Source of the DNA: Paracamarosporium sp. OC-R06-R3 | Lineage: Eukaryota > Ascomycota > Dothideomycetes > Pleosporales > Didymosphaeriaceae | NCBI GenBank assembly: GCA_019828545.1 | Contig: JACVRA010000183.1 | Span: 62,001-126,000, forward strand | Direction of reading: 5' to 3' | Length of the DNA stretch: 64,000 nt | Part shown: in pieces, positions 12,947-24,643 of the stretch | Layout: the number at the start of each line of letters is the position of its first letter | Numbering within the stretch: position 1 is the first letter of the stretch | The notes under the pieces: model-generated | Database searches by the model: none | Told to the model about the DNA's origin: nothing | The model's input: only the letters and a program-made list of their open reading frames with translations | Translations under genes and position numbers: made by a program

Positions 12947-14226
12947 TTATTTGCAGTAGCCGCTCTTGCACGTCCACGGCTCCTGGCAGGGAACACTAGC
13001 AGAGCAATCCCAGCCCCAGCATCTGTTTCCCGTTAGCAATGATTTAGTTTGGCCTTGTTGAAGATGCAGACTTACCCCCAAGAGCAACTAGGGCCTGAAT
13101 TCGCGGGCGGCGCCACCGCAGAGCTCACCGTAACTGGCGGCGTAGAACCCGTCGTGACTGGAGGTGTAGAGCCAGTCGTAACTGGTGGCGGTGCTGTCCC
13201 GTTTCCTCCGCACTGGCCGTTACCTCCCGCAAGTAGGGTATTCTTCGTCTGCTGCAGAGTTGCGGCATCAACGTCCATGACGATTCTGAAATCGGCTTCT
13301 TTGTTAAATTCGAACCACGACATGCTGACATAGTTAGGGTACTTGGTCTTCTTATCCGGGGATACGAGCGTCTTGAGCCACTCTTCCTTCTGTCCTCCTC
13401 CTGCACCCGTCTCGCCAATTGCAAAAGGTAGGTCATACGGCTTGCTGTAAGCATTGTAGAAACCTCCGTAGAAGCGGTCGAAGAGTGCATCGTCAGTGCT
13501 GTCACCAGACCTTGGGTAGCAGTCGATGCCCACCAGATCCACGTACTCCTGGCCCGGCCACCACTGCTGCAGATCCGATACTTGACCCGCTTGGTTAGGG
13601 CTCCAGAAGCAGGAGACTTTTGAGTTGCCTTTGCAAGCTGCGTTGTAGATGCGTTTCCAGGATGTGATGAAGTCGGGAGCCGTACCGTGGTATGTGCCGT
13701 CTGTAACATACCAATTCATCTCGTGAGCGTAACGGAGCCATACTGTTACGCCCGCATCGGTGAACTGCTTCATTACGCTTGCGACTTGTTTCGCGACGTC
13801 GTCTGTGACCTGGTTGAAGTTTACGGAGGGCATGACTGAGGCGACGAAGACGGCGCCAGATGCTACGACATCGTCTTTGACTGCGAGGAGCTGGCTGCCA
13901 TCGAAGCTCCCAGACGTAATCTGGGCGTACCACCCATACATACCCGATTTAGCGCCGAGCTTTCCATTGATCTGGGCCATAGTGTAGCGTGGGGAGGCGG
14001 AGTCGCCTTCGGAGGGAAGAAAGCCGACGGAGATGCAGTTTGTTTTGAGAGTGTCGCCAGGGATACCGAGATCCTTAGAGGCACGTTTGTGAATCTTCCC
14101 ATCAATAGGACTTGGAGAACCAGGGTTCCGTTCAATAGGATAATTTCCTGCGCGGGGAATACTCGTGGTGCTACCGAGAGATGCTGTCATGGCAGCGAGG
14201 GCTGCCGTGTAGAGGGAAAATTTCAT
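12947..14226 (-). CDS. Secreted GH26 endo-mannanase-like enzyme with Cys-rich tail
   Basis: 408 aa in two exons (14226-13076 and 13022-12947). I start at 14226 because MKFSLYTAALAAMTAS is a good signal peptide; an upstream ATG at 14259 is less likely. The catalytic domain (about residues 60-330) has the GH26 hallmarks: acid/base Glu in WLRYAHEMNWY and nucleophile Glu in FAIGETG. This family cuts beta-1,4-mannans outside the cell. After the domain comes a threonine/proline linker with three TTGSTPPV-type repeats. The 53-nt intron then leads to a short C-terminal module with six Cys and four Trp. The module resembles none of the usual carbohydrate-binding modules I know. The frame depends on the intron, since an in-frame TAA follows directly without it. 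Confidence 0.88.
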
Positions 14227-15015
14227 GTTGAAAGGAAAACAGGAAAAAAGGAATGGCAAGGTAACTTGTGGAAAGTCGCAGAAGAGAGTGATGCTGTGAG
14301 TGTCGATGCAGCGATATTGGTACTGCGCGCGTCTTTTCTTTTATATCTTCTTTATCGAATTATTGTACAACATTGCTTATACACGCTACAAAACCTCCGA
14401 AACGGGCGAACTCCGCGACAAAAGCAGCTTAGATCGCTTTCGCTGCTGCTCTGTTTGGTTTCCCCATACGAGACGTGGCGGGATGTGGCCCCGCAAAGTA
14501 ATATCGGAGCACGAGGCTGAGACACCGGGCTCTCAGTAAGCCAGTAAGGCGACCAAGCAGAAACCAGTAAAGCTACCGAGAAGACGCCACTCGACGGTAT
14601 CCAGTCCGTGTTTACGGGAGTTATTCTAAGCTACTTGCGGAGTTCGCCAAGGGCTGGCACGGCTCGGGTTGTGTATAGCACGTGACGTACATCAGAAGCA
14701 AGGCCGCCGAGAATCTTCCTTAATCGGCAACATGGTGCGAGTGTTCCCAATCGAACGTGCGCGATTTTAAAGATAGTAATTATTGAACGGATGAGGAAGG
14801 ATGGAACGGTTGCATTGATATGGCGAAAAACCGTAAAATGGTACCTAGAATAGATTGAAGACGTCAAACAGTATGCATCTTTGGCAAGTGATAGTTTGGC
14901 ATAAGGAGGCAGGCCACCCACTGAAGATCTATCTGTAATCTTAGCTTTATTGGAAGTATGCCAAGGTCGACGAGCGTGGGATGAATTGGTAGTGCATCGA
15001 TATTGGACTCCATTG
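14227..15015. other. Intergenic, GH26 promoter region
   Basis: About 0.8 kb between the GH26 start and the carboxylase beta-subunit stop. It contains the GH26 upstream sequence. No further gene, RNA or repeat was recognised. Confidence 0.5.
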
Positions 15016-16823
15016 CTATGCAAAGGTCGGCTTGAGCTTCCCAGCTACCCTTCCCATAATTCTTTCAGGTAAGAGACTATCGTAAACATGGCTAACCCAC
15101 TCGCAACACACTCTTCTCGTGTATGCGGGATCAATGATCTCTTCCACACCGAAGTGGTTTGCCGTTCTCACAGGGTTCATCAACCGCCGATATTCCTCTT
15201 CTAGTTCCTTGTACCTCTGATCACGCTTTTCTTTGCCTCCTTCCTTCTCGATTTGTTTGAGCTCGAACGAATGCCCAACCTCAATCCCGCCTTCTAACGG
15301 TAGCGAGCCCCAGATTCCAGACGGCCACGCAACCCTCATCCTCGGGTCGCGACAATCAAGCATAACACCACCAGCGACACCGTAGACGCGTCGCACGATG
15401 ACGGAAAAGATAGGCATTGTGGTGCTATAATAAGTGGTTGCGAGTTGCACGCCATGTCGCATGGTCGCTGTACGCTCAGCTGTTGTGCCGATAGCATATC
15501 CTGGGATGTCGACAAATTGCACGAGTGGTATGTTAAACACGTCGAGAAACTTCAACATGCGGGTAATCTTCTGTGAGCCTAGTGCATCTAGCGCTCCAGC
15601 GTTGACTTCGCAATTGAGCGAGACAATTCCGACAGAGCGACCTCCTAGACGAGCAAGGCCAACAATAGCTGTGGTACCCCAGAGTGCACCAATCTCGAAG
15701 AACGAACCTTGGTCCACGGTTTCGGTGATGATCTTTCGCGGGTTGTACATTCTGTTCCGTGCACGGGGAATGATGGAACGCAGCGCTTCAGACATGCGAT
15801 CTACAGGATCAGAGCACTCGATAGTTGGAGGTAGCTTGGTCCCAGAATCAGGCAAATAGCTTAGTATGGTTCGTATCTGCTCAAAGCAGCCCGCTTCGTC
15901 TGGAGCGAGATTGTCTATTGTTCCATTGGTGCAATGCATAGAAGGTCCGCCTAAGTCGGTAAACGAGAGACCCTCTTCGAAGGTAGCATTTTTGACAACA
16001 TTGGGACCTGCATTGAAAAGAGAACCTATATCGGCAGCCATGACGGAGAAGTGGCAAGCTACTACCCGTGCGGCTCCGAGACCAATTGCTGGACCCAAGA
16101 CAGCGCCTAAATTTGGAATGCCCATGTTCAGCTGCTGTATGACGTGGGCGAAGGAGGGGAGAGGTGGGACATAGGAGAAGCCAGTTGAGCGGATCGTAGT
16201 TACTGAGCCCCCACCCGAAGAGCCATCGACGAGTTTGACTATGGGCAGTTGTAGAGCTATCGCAAGCTTCTCCATGTATATCTGTAGTGTATCAGTGTTC
16301 AGTCTTTGTAAGCGTAAGCTGAACTCGGTACCGTCTTCTCCATCAATGCTCCATCCGCATGTCCTGCTCTTATCGAAAAGTCATCAGCCGTAAACACAAT
16401 CTTTCTTCCTCTCAGCTTTCCGAAACCTTGCACATTGTTGCTAGGCACGTATTCTTCAGGCTCTTCCTTGAGGCCTCCCAGCTGCTTCCATTTCACAGTT
16501 CCGCTCACACTGCCCACCTCCTGAAAGCTCCCTGTGTCCAGCAATTGTTCGACTCTCTCCCGTACCCACAGTTTACCCGCCTGCTTCTGCCGCACGTAGC
16601 CTCGATTACTCGGATCGGGCGTGGCAGCGGTTTTACGGAGTGTGGCGATCTGGCCAAGGATGTCCGAGTAATCTGCGGGAAGATCGGAGTCAGGCCTTCG
16701 TCTTCGTCGCTTCTTCTGCGCATCGGGAGCAACGTGCGAGGAGACTTGGGCAAGGCGGTCTTTTGCGCTTGAAGATGACGTCGATGCGTCTTTGCGTGCG
16801 GACGCATTGTCGTCGTCTGCCAT
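15016..16823 (-). CDS. Acyl-CoA carboxylase, carboxyltransferase (beta) subunit
   Basis: 585 aa in two exons (16823-16332, 16281-15016). It belongs to the propionyl/methylcrotonyl-CoA carboxylase beta family, which moves the carboxyl group from biotin to an acyl-CoA. Both crotonase-like halves are present. The N half has ALMEKT, VDGSSGGG and a GAARVVACHFSVMAADIGSLFNAGP segment. The C half has GSFFEIG, IVSLNCEVNAGALD, PLVQFVDIPGYAIGTTAE and YGVAGGVM. The N-terminus is acidic and then Arg-rich (KKRRRRRP) rather than an amphipathic mitochondrial presequence, which is unusual for this enzyme group. It is divergent from the biotin-carboxylase subunit 420 nt away, so the two very likely form one complex. 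Whether the substrate is methylcrotonyl-, propionyl- or another acyl-CoA cannot be decided. Confidence 0.88.
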
Positions 16824-17243
16824 TGTGGGATGTGAGACGAGGCTTTGGAATGAATATGTAACGATAATAGCTCCTCAATGGAGCGACGCAAGTTGGCTCA
16901 CATCGTTTAGTCGCGGCGAGTGAGGCGTGGGGAGGAATCTGGGGAAGTTGGGGTCGAGCCGAGGCAGTTGGAAGCTCCCCCGCCACTAAACCTCATTCAT
17001 ATCTTCCCTCTTCGAATGAAGAATAGAGAGATGCGACGTCTCGGTACATTTCAAAATTCTCTCTAGGTTTGATCGTATGGAACAGTACTGCCAGGTTCTG
17101 AAGCATTTGCGTTCCAATCAATTGCATAACGTAGAGACAAACCATACAACAAACGTAGCATTCACGATTCCTACTTTTCAAGCATCGAACAGCGTCCATC
17201 TAATTCCAAGAGACCAGCTGGAGTATTTACTATAACACATATC
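16824..17243. promoter_or_regulatory. Shared upstream region of the two carboxylase subunits
   Basis: 420 nt between the start codons of the divergent beta and alpha subunit genes. The arrangement makes it a candidate bidirectional promoter giving balanced expression of the two subunits. No specific operator was identified. Confidence 0.55.
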
Positions 17244-19382
17244 ATGTCTCGACCACCACAAAGGCCTATACACCGCCTCCTTGTAGCAAATAGGTTCCTC
17301 CTCCTCTCCTTTCTCCCCTTCCTTAACTGATCATAATAAGAGGCGAGATAGCAACCCGGATTATATCCACAGCCCGCGAACTCGACATCCAAGCCTACGC
17401 CATCTACACCTCTGGAGACTCATCTCATGCTCTCCACGCCACTCAGGCGATTGAGCTTGCCTCAGCGACCACTTTCATGAATATAGATGCCCTAATCGAC
17501 ATCGCAAGGAAACATGACATCGACGCTGTACATCCTGGATATGGCTTTCTATCAGAAAGCGCGGAGTTTGTGAAGAGAATGTGGAGCGAGGCAGGCGTGG
17601 TTGTGATTGGGCCTGGATGGGAGGTCTTGGAGGCGACAGGTGATAAGCTGAGGGCGAGAGAGTTGGCGGAGAAGTGTATGTGCTTCTGTTCCCACGTTGC
17701 CCTCAAATTGATTCGAAGAAAAACTAATTGTATGGCTGTAGGTGATGTTCCGGTTTCCCCAGCTCTTCTCACGCCAACGTCCTCGCCAGAAGAGATCGCC
17801 AATTTTGCTGCCCAGGTCGGGTATCCCATCATGGTTAAAGCTGTAGATGGTGGTGGTGGCCGTGGCATCCGCTTAATCCGCGATGAATCAGCTCTAGTAG
17901 CAGCTGTCAAGCGTGCTGTGGAGGAAAGTCCCTCGAAGAAGCTCTTCGCTGAAAAGGCAGCAGTAGACGGCTTCCGCCATATCGAGGTCCAGATCATCGG
18001 CGATGGCCACGGGAATGTAGTACACCTCTGGGAGCGCGAATGCTCCATCCAAAGACGATACCAGAAGATCATCGAGATAGCGCCGAGCACCCTCCAAGAT
18101 CGGAAGATGGTAGCAAAAATCATCGAAGACGCCATTCGCATGGCGAAAAGCGTACATCTCTCCCCTTCCTTCCCTCTCCCTCTCCTCGCTGACTACAACA
18201 AACCACCAGATCCAATATTTCTCCCTCGGCACCTTTGAATTCCTCCTCAACCCCAGCACCCAAACCTACTACTTCCTGGAAATAAATCCTCGCCTCCAAG
18301 TCGAGCACACAATCACCGAAGCCATAACAACAACTGACATCGTAAAAGCGCAGCTCCTCCTCGCCCAGGGGGGCTCCCTCCCCTCTTGCGACCTCCCACC
18401 GCCACCACTCAACCCACTATCACCACCCTCTACGCACTCCATCCAGCTACGCATCACAGCTGAAAACCCCTCCGCAAACTGGACCCTCTCCATCGGTAAA
18501 ATCACCACCTTCGACTTCCCCTCCGGCAACGGCATACGCGTCGACACGCACCTCTCTCACGCCCAGCCAACCATCATATCCGCAGACTACGATAGCCTAA
18601 TCGCAAAGCTCATCGTGACATCCTCGTCGTGGGACGCCTGCGTACGAAAAGCGCAGCGCGCCCTCCACGACACGCGGATCCCAGGCGTGAAAACAAACAT
18701 CCCCGTTCTCTGCGCCATAACCTCGCATCCAGATTTCCTCGCCGGGAAATGCGACACGCAGTGGTTAGAAAGCGGGATAGAAAGCTTGCTCTCACAAAGC
18801 CTCAAGATGCGTCTGCATCCTACAAACTCTCTACTTACCGTAGAAACATCCTCGTCTGCACCGACAATCTCACCAACTAGCACGCTCCTCCGCAAAGGCG
18901 ACGCCTGGTCCCTAACGCTAACGCCTCAGTCGAGTTCAGAATCTTCGTCGAAAATATCCGGGTCCCAAACTCATCATCTGGAAATCTCCCGCATCCTGCG
19001 CAACGAGTTCCCGCATGCGCTAGCGGCTGATATTCTCTTCACGTCCCCGTCTCATGCGCCGGTCCCTTACACTCTATCCCTCTCTTCGACTACGTCCTCC
19101 GCATCGGCGACAACGTCATCCCACCGCCGTGCGAACCCGTCTGATCCCTCACATGTCAGCATCCCGTTCGCAGGGAAACTGGTAGAAGTGCTAGTCGACG
19201 ACGGGGACGTCGTGAAAGAGGGAGACGTGATCTGCGTGGTACAGCAGATGAAGATGGAGCTCGAAGTGCGGAGTCCGCGGAGCGGGGTTGTAAGGTGGGT
19301 GTGTGAGGCAGAAGAGGGGGAAGAAGTAGGCGAGGGAACGCTGGCTGCGGTTGTCGAAGCGAGGGTGGAGACAAGGTTGTGA
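17244..19382 (+). CDS. Acyl-CoA carboxylase, biotin carboxylase/BCCP (alpha) subunit
   Basis: 655 aa in four exons (17244-17293, 17342-area boundary at 17341-17675, 17742-18151, 18210-19382). The order is biotin carboxylase, short linker, biotin carboxyl carrier. Motifs: RLLVANRGEIATRII (split by intron 1), HPGYGFLSE, the ATP-grasp loop GGGGRGIR, the catalytic segment FLEINPRLQVEHT, and at the C-terminus QQMKMELEV, whose central Lys is the biotin attachment site. Intron 1 has an unusual GTTCCT donor but is needed to join the invariant N-terminal motif. Like its partner it has no evident mitochondrial presequence; it starts only about ten residues before the conserved core. The C-terminus TRL is at best a weak peroxisomal signal. 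Paired with the beta gene across a shared promoter. Confidence 0.88.
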
Positions 19383-19483
19383 GATTAAGATGATACTTTC
19401 ATGATTCTGGGGTTTTGGAGCGAGGAGTGTGGTGCATTGTTTGGGGGGTATGTATTGGAGAGACAGACTACCAGAGACTATGA

Positions 19484-22341
19484 TTATGTGTATGATTCGA
19501 GCAAACCGGCACTGACTGTTCTCCCGCCGTCCCGAAGTACAATCCGACTTCCTACCTCGAGCGGCAGTCCCGCTGAGCCTTCTAGTTCCACCCGTACACG
19601 CGCTACCTCCCCAGGCTTGACGATGCGCGGTTTCTTCTTGACTACCTCGCCCGTGTTTTTGTTCAGGATGCTCGCCAGCGCCGTGATGAGGCCAGTCGCC
19701 TGTTGCCGTCCGCGAAACACGTCGACGAACTGTGGCATCACGTGTTCGAACGCGAGCATTTTGCAGGTGAATGATTTGACCAGCCGCACGGGTGACGTTG
19801 TTGCGCAAAGTAGATCTCCTAAGCGTAAGTGGACGGGGTCTATGTCGACGAGGTGGAGAGTCGGTATTTGGCCTGCGACAGCCCAGTCTGCAGGCGAGCC
19901 GTCGGGAAGTTCAATTGCTTTTATAGTGGCGGTTTCTCGAGATGGGAGTGCGAGGACAATGTCGCCAACTTGCAAGGTGCCGGCCTCGATCTGGCCCGAG
20001 ATGCTGAGAGGATTCTGGCCGGAGCCGCGGAAGACGTCATTGATTGTTAGTCTCAAGGGTCGCTCGAGTGCGCGCGTTTTGGGTTCAGAGGCCTCTAGCG
20101 CTTCGAGGAAGGTAGGTCCCGAGTACCAGTCTGCGCGGGAATCGTCGACACGTTTTGTGACGTTGTCGCCCGTTAGACCGGCACAAGGGACGAAAGTGAT
20201 GTTTTTGAGAGAAAAGGACGCGGATTCAAAGAACGAAGTTGTAGCTTGGCGAACTTTGTCGAAGCGCTCTTTGCTCCAGGATACCGTGTCCATCTTATTT
20301 ACGGCGACGATAAGGCGTTGGATCTAGTAGTATTTAGCATATCGTTCTGCTTTATGTGTCTTCTGCGTCAACTTACACCCATACTTCTGACAATCAGTGC
20401 ATGTTCCTTAGTCTGTCCTTTGAGTCCGGACTGGAAGCTGTTCTCCTGCGCATCTACCACTAACACAGCAAAATCCGCCTGGGACACGCCAGCAATCATG
20501 TTCGGAATGAAGTCCCTATGCCCGGGGGCATCGAGTATTGTAAAGCTTGTCTTCTCCGTCTCAAAAGGTACGGTGGCTATATCAACAGTCACACCTCGAC
20601 TACGTTCTTCCGGTGTTTGATCCATGAGCCACGCAAGGGCAAACGACGATTTGCCTATCGTCTCTGCTTCCTGACGGAGTTTGTCGACAGAACGTTCGTC
20701 GACGACCTTGAGGTTGTATAAGAGACGACCCATAAGTGTGCTCTTACCGTGATCGACGTGGCCTGTTGGTCGGTGTCAGAATCTTATAATGTGCAGCTAC
20801 GTACGCCAAGGGGGTTTCACCTACCGATCACGACGAAGTTTGACACCCTTTTTAAGCTACTACTCCTATATTCTTCTACGACATTGAGGTTCTTGCTCTT
20901 AACTTTTGTGTTGTCCACCGCGAGCTTCTCCACTGACTCTGCCAGCTGCTCTCCATCCGCTTTCCCTTTAGTCTTAGCCTTTGCCTTAGGAGTTCCTGTC
21001 ATGACTTAGAGTGAGTTACAGATGGAAGAAAAAAGCAAGACAAGTCAACGACCCGCACCCGCGCTGCGCGCCTGCGCCTGACGCACTAAGTCATCAGGGC
21101 TCGGTTTCGAGAAAGGATCGGCATCCGTGAATGCCTTTACGTTAGCGTAGGGTAGCGGGAAATTGTTGAATGCTCTTTCTACATGCTGGCGCTCCGGCTC
21201 CTTTGGTGTAGAGCCACACAGTATGGCACCAAACGTGGACGGCTGCTTGACGCGCAAATTTGGGAACTCGATGCGGGGTCCTTGAGGCTCAGGAATGGGC
21301 TCTTCCTTAACAGCTTCGGGCTCTGGGGGAGGGGGTGTTGCTGAACGTTTCCTAGGGTAACGTGGCTTTGTATCTTCGCCGCGACCAGAAGCAGATACTG
21401 GCTTCTCTTTGATGTTGAGTCTATCGAGCAATGCCACGGCCTTGTCTGCCGTTTGTCCATCAGCGGCGGCGTTTGCCTTCGCCGCCGCTTCTTCCTGTTG
21501 CTTTTGCTTTCGCTTAGCTGCCAATGCTGCCAGCTTAGATGATCCGCCTAGTAAGCCTCCTTTGTAAGGAGCAGGGTGGACTGTGATTGCGGCAAGTCTA
21601 TTTGAGGGCACATTCCCCCAAGGAACATCCCAGAAGAAGTTCCTTGTACGTGCGGAGACGAAATCCGAAGCACATTGGGGTGTGTGGCCGTGAGCTGGTC
21701 CGTTCGTGTATAGTGAGTTCTGTGCGAAGCCCGCGAGAGTATCTCTCAAGATCCCGTACCCGTTCGCATCCCCGCCCCCATTACTTTCCAGGCTTGAACT
21801 CGACGCAGTGCGGGCCGTTGACTCTGTACCGTCTATTGACATGTGCTTACCAGTAGATGTGGGTTTCTTAGCATCGGCTGCTCCTGCCGCCTGGTCGAAT
21901 CGAGAAACAGCCTTCGGTTTCGCTGGCGTTTGCGGTTTTGGTGCGAATTTGTCTGTATCTGGGTCAGCTCATCCTCTGAAACTGCCTACCGCATAAGGCG
22001 AACTTTGGGGTCCTTTTTCCCTTGCCAATGCGAACAACGCGCTAGGCGGCTCCATCCTCTGCACATTGGACTCACGTACTCTTCAGATATGTGACGGTCT
22101 TCCCAACATCATAATAGTAATTCCACAACGCATCCTGAATATCCACCTCCTTGACCTTGTAATCACTCCCGAGCGCTTCCCTGACTTTGGTCACGCCGGC
22201 AGCCATCTGCTGCTTGTCCTCCTCGCTCATACCCTCCCCTTCTCCCTCCTCAGCATACTCCTCTTCGCTATAGTCATCGTATATATCGTCCTCATCGTAA
22301 TCGACGTTCTTCGCGCGGGAAAAGCCCGATTTAGGGGGCAT
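19484..22341 (-). CDS. HBS1: Hbs1-like translational GTPase
   Basis: 852 aa in five exons (22341-22080, 21952-21053, 20995-20825, 20762-20377, 20323-19484). Hbs1 is the eRF3/EF1A-related GTPase that works with Dom34/Pelota to rescue stalled ribosomes in no-go and non-stop decay. The acidic N-terminal HBS1 domain ends in [19 protein letters not shown] long low-complexity linker follows, then the G domain with GHVDHGKST (interrupted by intron 3 after the first Gly), [14 protein letters not shown] and VAVNKMD. Beta-barrel domains 2 and 3 complete the protein. RGVTVDIA replaces the RGITIDIA-type switch, within family range. An in-frame ATG further upstream would add 74 residues of non-family sequence, so I start at 22341. 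It is convergent with the carboxylase alpha gene, 101 nt apart. Confidence 0.92.
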
Positions 22342-23069
22342 TTTGCAATAAAGCGTGGATTTTGTGGCGGAGAGTGGAGCAGGGCGTGCCTGGATGGACG
22401 GCGTGAACGCGCGTTTGTGAACGGGTCGGTTGCCTTGTTGGTACGTGAGCGAGAGACGTAAAGGTGTCCTTTGTTGAGCCTTGCACGCGTTCCTCGGTCG
22501 AGCGGCTATGTGCGTCGTGTGTACCCAAAATGATGTTTTATGGTCAAGGGCGTAGTGTTCCAATGTTGTGAGCCCAGTGTAGTGGGGCAGCTACCGCAGG
22601 TCATTGACGTGTGGTGCCCCGCACTAGGCTGCGTTGGGCCGCCTTAGGAGTAATCAACTGCTAATTTGTGAATGGTCCGTTGTTCCAGAGAGTCGTCAGG
22701 TTGAGACACAAACCCAAATACATGCAATATACCCTAGGGTGACATGTCACCCGAAGTACCTATACGAAAAGCAAAGTAGCGTAAGGTCACGAAGCATGGT
22801 TTCAAAGTGTCCGAATACTGATCTAGATTTTCAAACTCCGTGTACGTACTCAATCCATCAAACAATGACTAGTCGCTCGCTAACAGCAACCCCGGGGTAT
22901 AGAATGGTGTGTGAAAGGCATTAAAACCAATGCAGGTCTCCGTCTCCTTCTCGGCCGCACAGCAGTAATATGCAAAAATGAAAACACTGGTAGAATCGAA
23001 ACAGCACTCCGTCCATCCGCCACTCGACACACACTTCTCTGAGGAACGATTGTAAGGTTATAGAAGGTA
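22342..23069. other. Intergenic, HBS1 promoter and neighbour 3' region
   Basis: 0.7 kb holding the upstream region of HBS1 and the 3' flank of the next leftward gene. No other gene or RNA is supported. Confidence 0.5.
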
Positions 23070-24103
23070 CTACTTCTCCGAGGCAGCCGGGGTAGCAGCC
23101 GGGGCTGCAGCAGGTGCTGCAGCAGGTGCGGCGGGCTCCTCCGGAGCACTGAAGTCGGGCTCATCGCTCAAAGGACCGCTAGTCGCGCTCATTCCGGGGG
23201 CGGGCTTGGTAGCCGGGACCTCTGGGGGTGGTTCCTGAGTAGCTTGGGCAGGAGCGGGAGCTTCAGTCGCCTTTGCTTCGGTTGCCTTAGGCTCGGTTGC
23301 GGCGGGAGCAGCGGGCTCCTGGGCGGCGGTGGCAGTGGGTGGGACAGGAGCGATCGCACCGGCGGGCTCGGGAGCTGGAGCAGATATGAGTTAGTGTACA
23401 GTATAGAAGGAAAAGTTTTCCAGAAAGTCCTATTGTAGGTCGCGTTGCTATCGTAGAAACATATCAAATCGTCAAAGCCGGAGAGTAGAGTCGTTAGGGT
23501 GGACGAATCAATCCAGGACGGACAGAAAGTGCCTACGCCGTTCACCTATTATGGTGAACGGGGCAGCTAGGCCAAGAAGCCCTCTGCCTAGGAATGTATC
23601 GAGTCCATCCTGACTTTGTGCCTTCGTCTCGACCCATCGTGGCATTGTTGTCGGTATTGAGTAGATAGAGGAGAGGGACTTACTTTGAGTCGCCTTCTTC
23701 ACTTCAGTGAGAGCGGCCTGCTCTGGCTTCTTGTCACCGCCCTCAGCAGCAGCAGGGGCAGGTGCTGGAGCTGGAGCGGCAGGCGCATCGCTCGTAGATG
23801 CAGCTTGCTTAGCCTCGGGGGCCGTAGCGGGAGCGGGCTCAGCTGCCGTAGTCGTTCCGGTTGGTTTCGCGGTGGAGGAAGACGCGTCGGCAGGAGCAGC
23901 GGCGGCGGGCGTTGCTTGGTCCTTGTTCTTCTTCCTCCGGTTGAAGATGTTCTTGAAGACGGTCTTGGCCTTGTCGAGCGCGTCGGGGGCTTTGTTTTTC
24001 AGAGCCATGTTAGCGAGATATGAATTCAATGGGTCAAGGGAAACAGCGTCATTGCGGGGGCAAGTGAAGTTGAAGCTAGACAGTACTCACGAACGCCAGG
24101 CAT
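23070..24103 (-). CDS. Ala/Pro/Glu-rich low-complexity protein
   Basis: An N-terminal basic segment, DALDKAKTVFKNIFNRRKK, is followed by a long Ala/Pro/Thr/Glu-rich disordered chain ending in PAASEK. One intron is clear (23375-23683, 309 nt, unusually long for this window). For the 5' end two models work. One is a 13-nt first exon at 24103-24091 with a GTGAGT donor, a CTAAC branch site and an acceptor just inside the later frame. The other is a simple start at the ATG at 24008 (209 aa). I favour the spliced model because the branch site and donor are both strong. The protein has no known domain, no signal peptide and no membrane helix. Function unknown. Confidence 0.62.
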
Positions 24104-24643
24104 GGTTGCGATGAAGGTCAGCAGTAGACTCCTTCCGGTCGGTCAGTGCTCAAGGATGGAGGAATGCACAATGGAGAACGAAAACCGCGGACGAGCAGGA
24201 GGAAAGGAGCGTGGGAACGCGCACAGATAAAGCGCGTGAGTGAGGTAAGAAGCGGCCTCGAGGAAGCTGCGACCCTGCCATGTCCGCTAGCTCGCTAGCG
24301 GCAGGAGTCTGGCCAACCAGCGGCACGCGCCATCTTCCCCAAAAATAGTGCCCCGTGCGTGCTTTACACACTTGTGTTTCATCTTGTACCATGCCGCGCT
24401 AGTCATTTCATTTGCTTGAGCACTGCACTGCCTCCTTTCCGTCTCCGACCGAGGGGATACACGCAATGCTATCAATATATCTATCTGCGATGTGCATTCC
24501 ATCATCTACCTTTGCCTTTGTAATGCCGTCAGCCGCTAAAAACGTTGACCGCTGACCATTCGATGCTCCGGCACTCCGCCCCATGCACCTGTCCCTCGTT
24601 AATCGTCAGCGTATCATCGTCATCGACAATCAAAGTCTTGATG
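24104..24643. other. Intergenic
   Basis: 0.5 kb between the low-complexity gene start and the PP2A activator stop. Nothing further recognised. Confidence 0.45.

Noticed and set aside
22634..22924. 96-codon plus-strand frame left of HBS1
   Set aside because: No recognisable feature and it lies in a region otherwise consistent with promoter and 3' flank.
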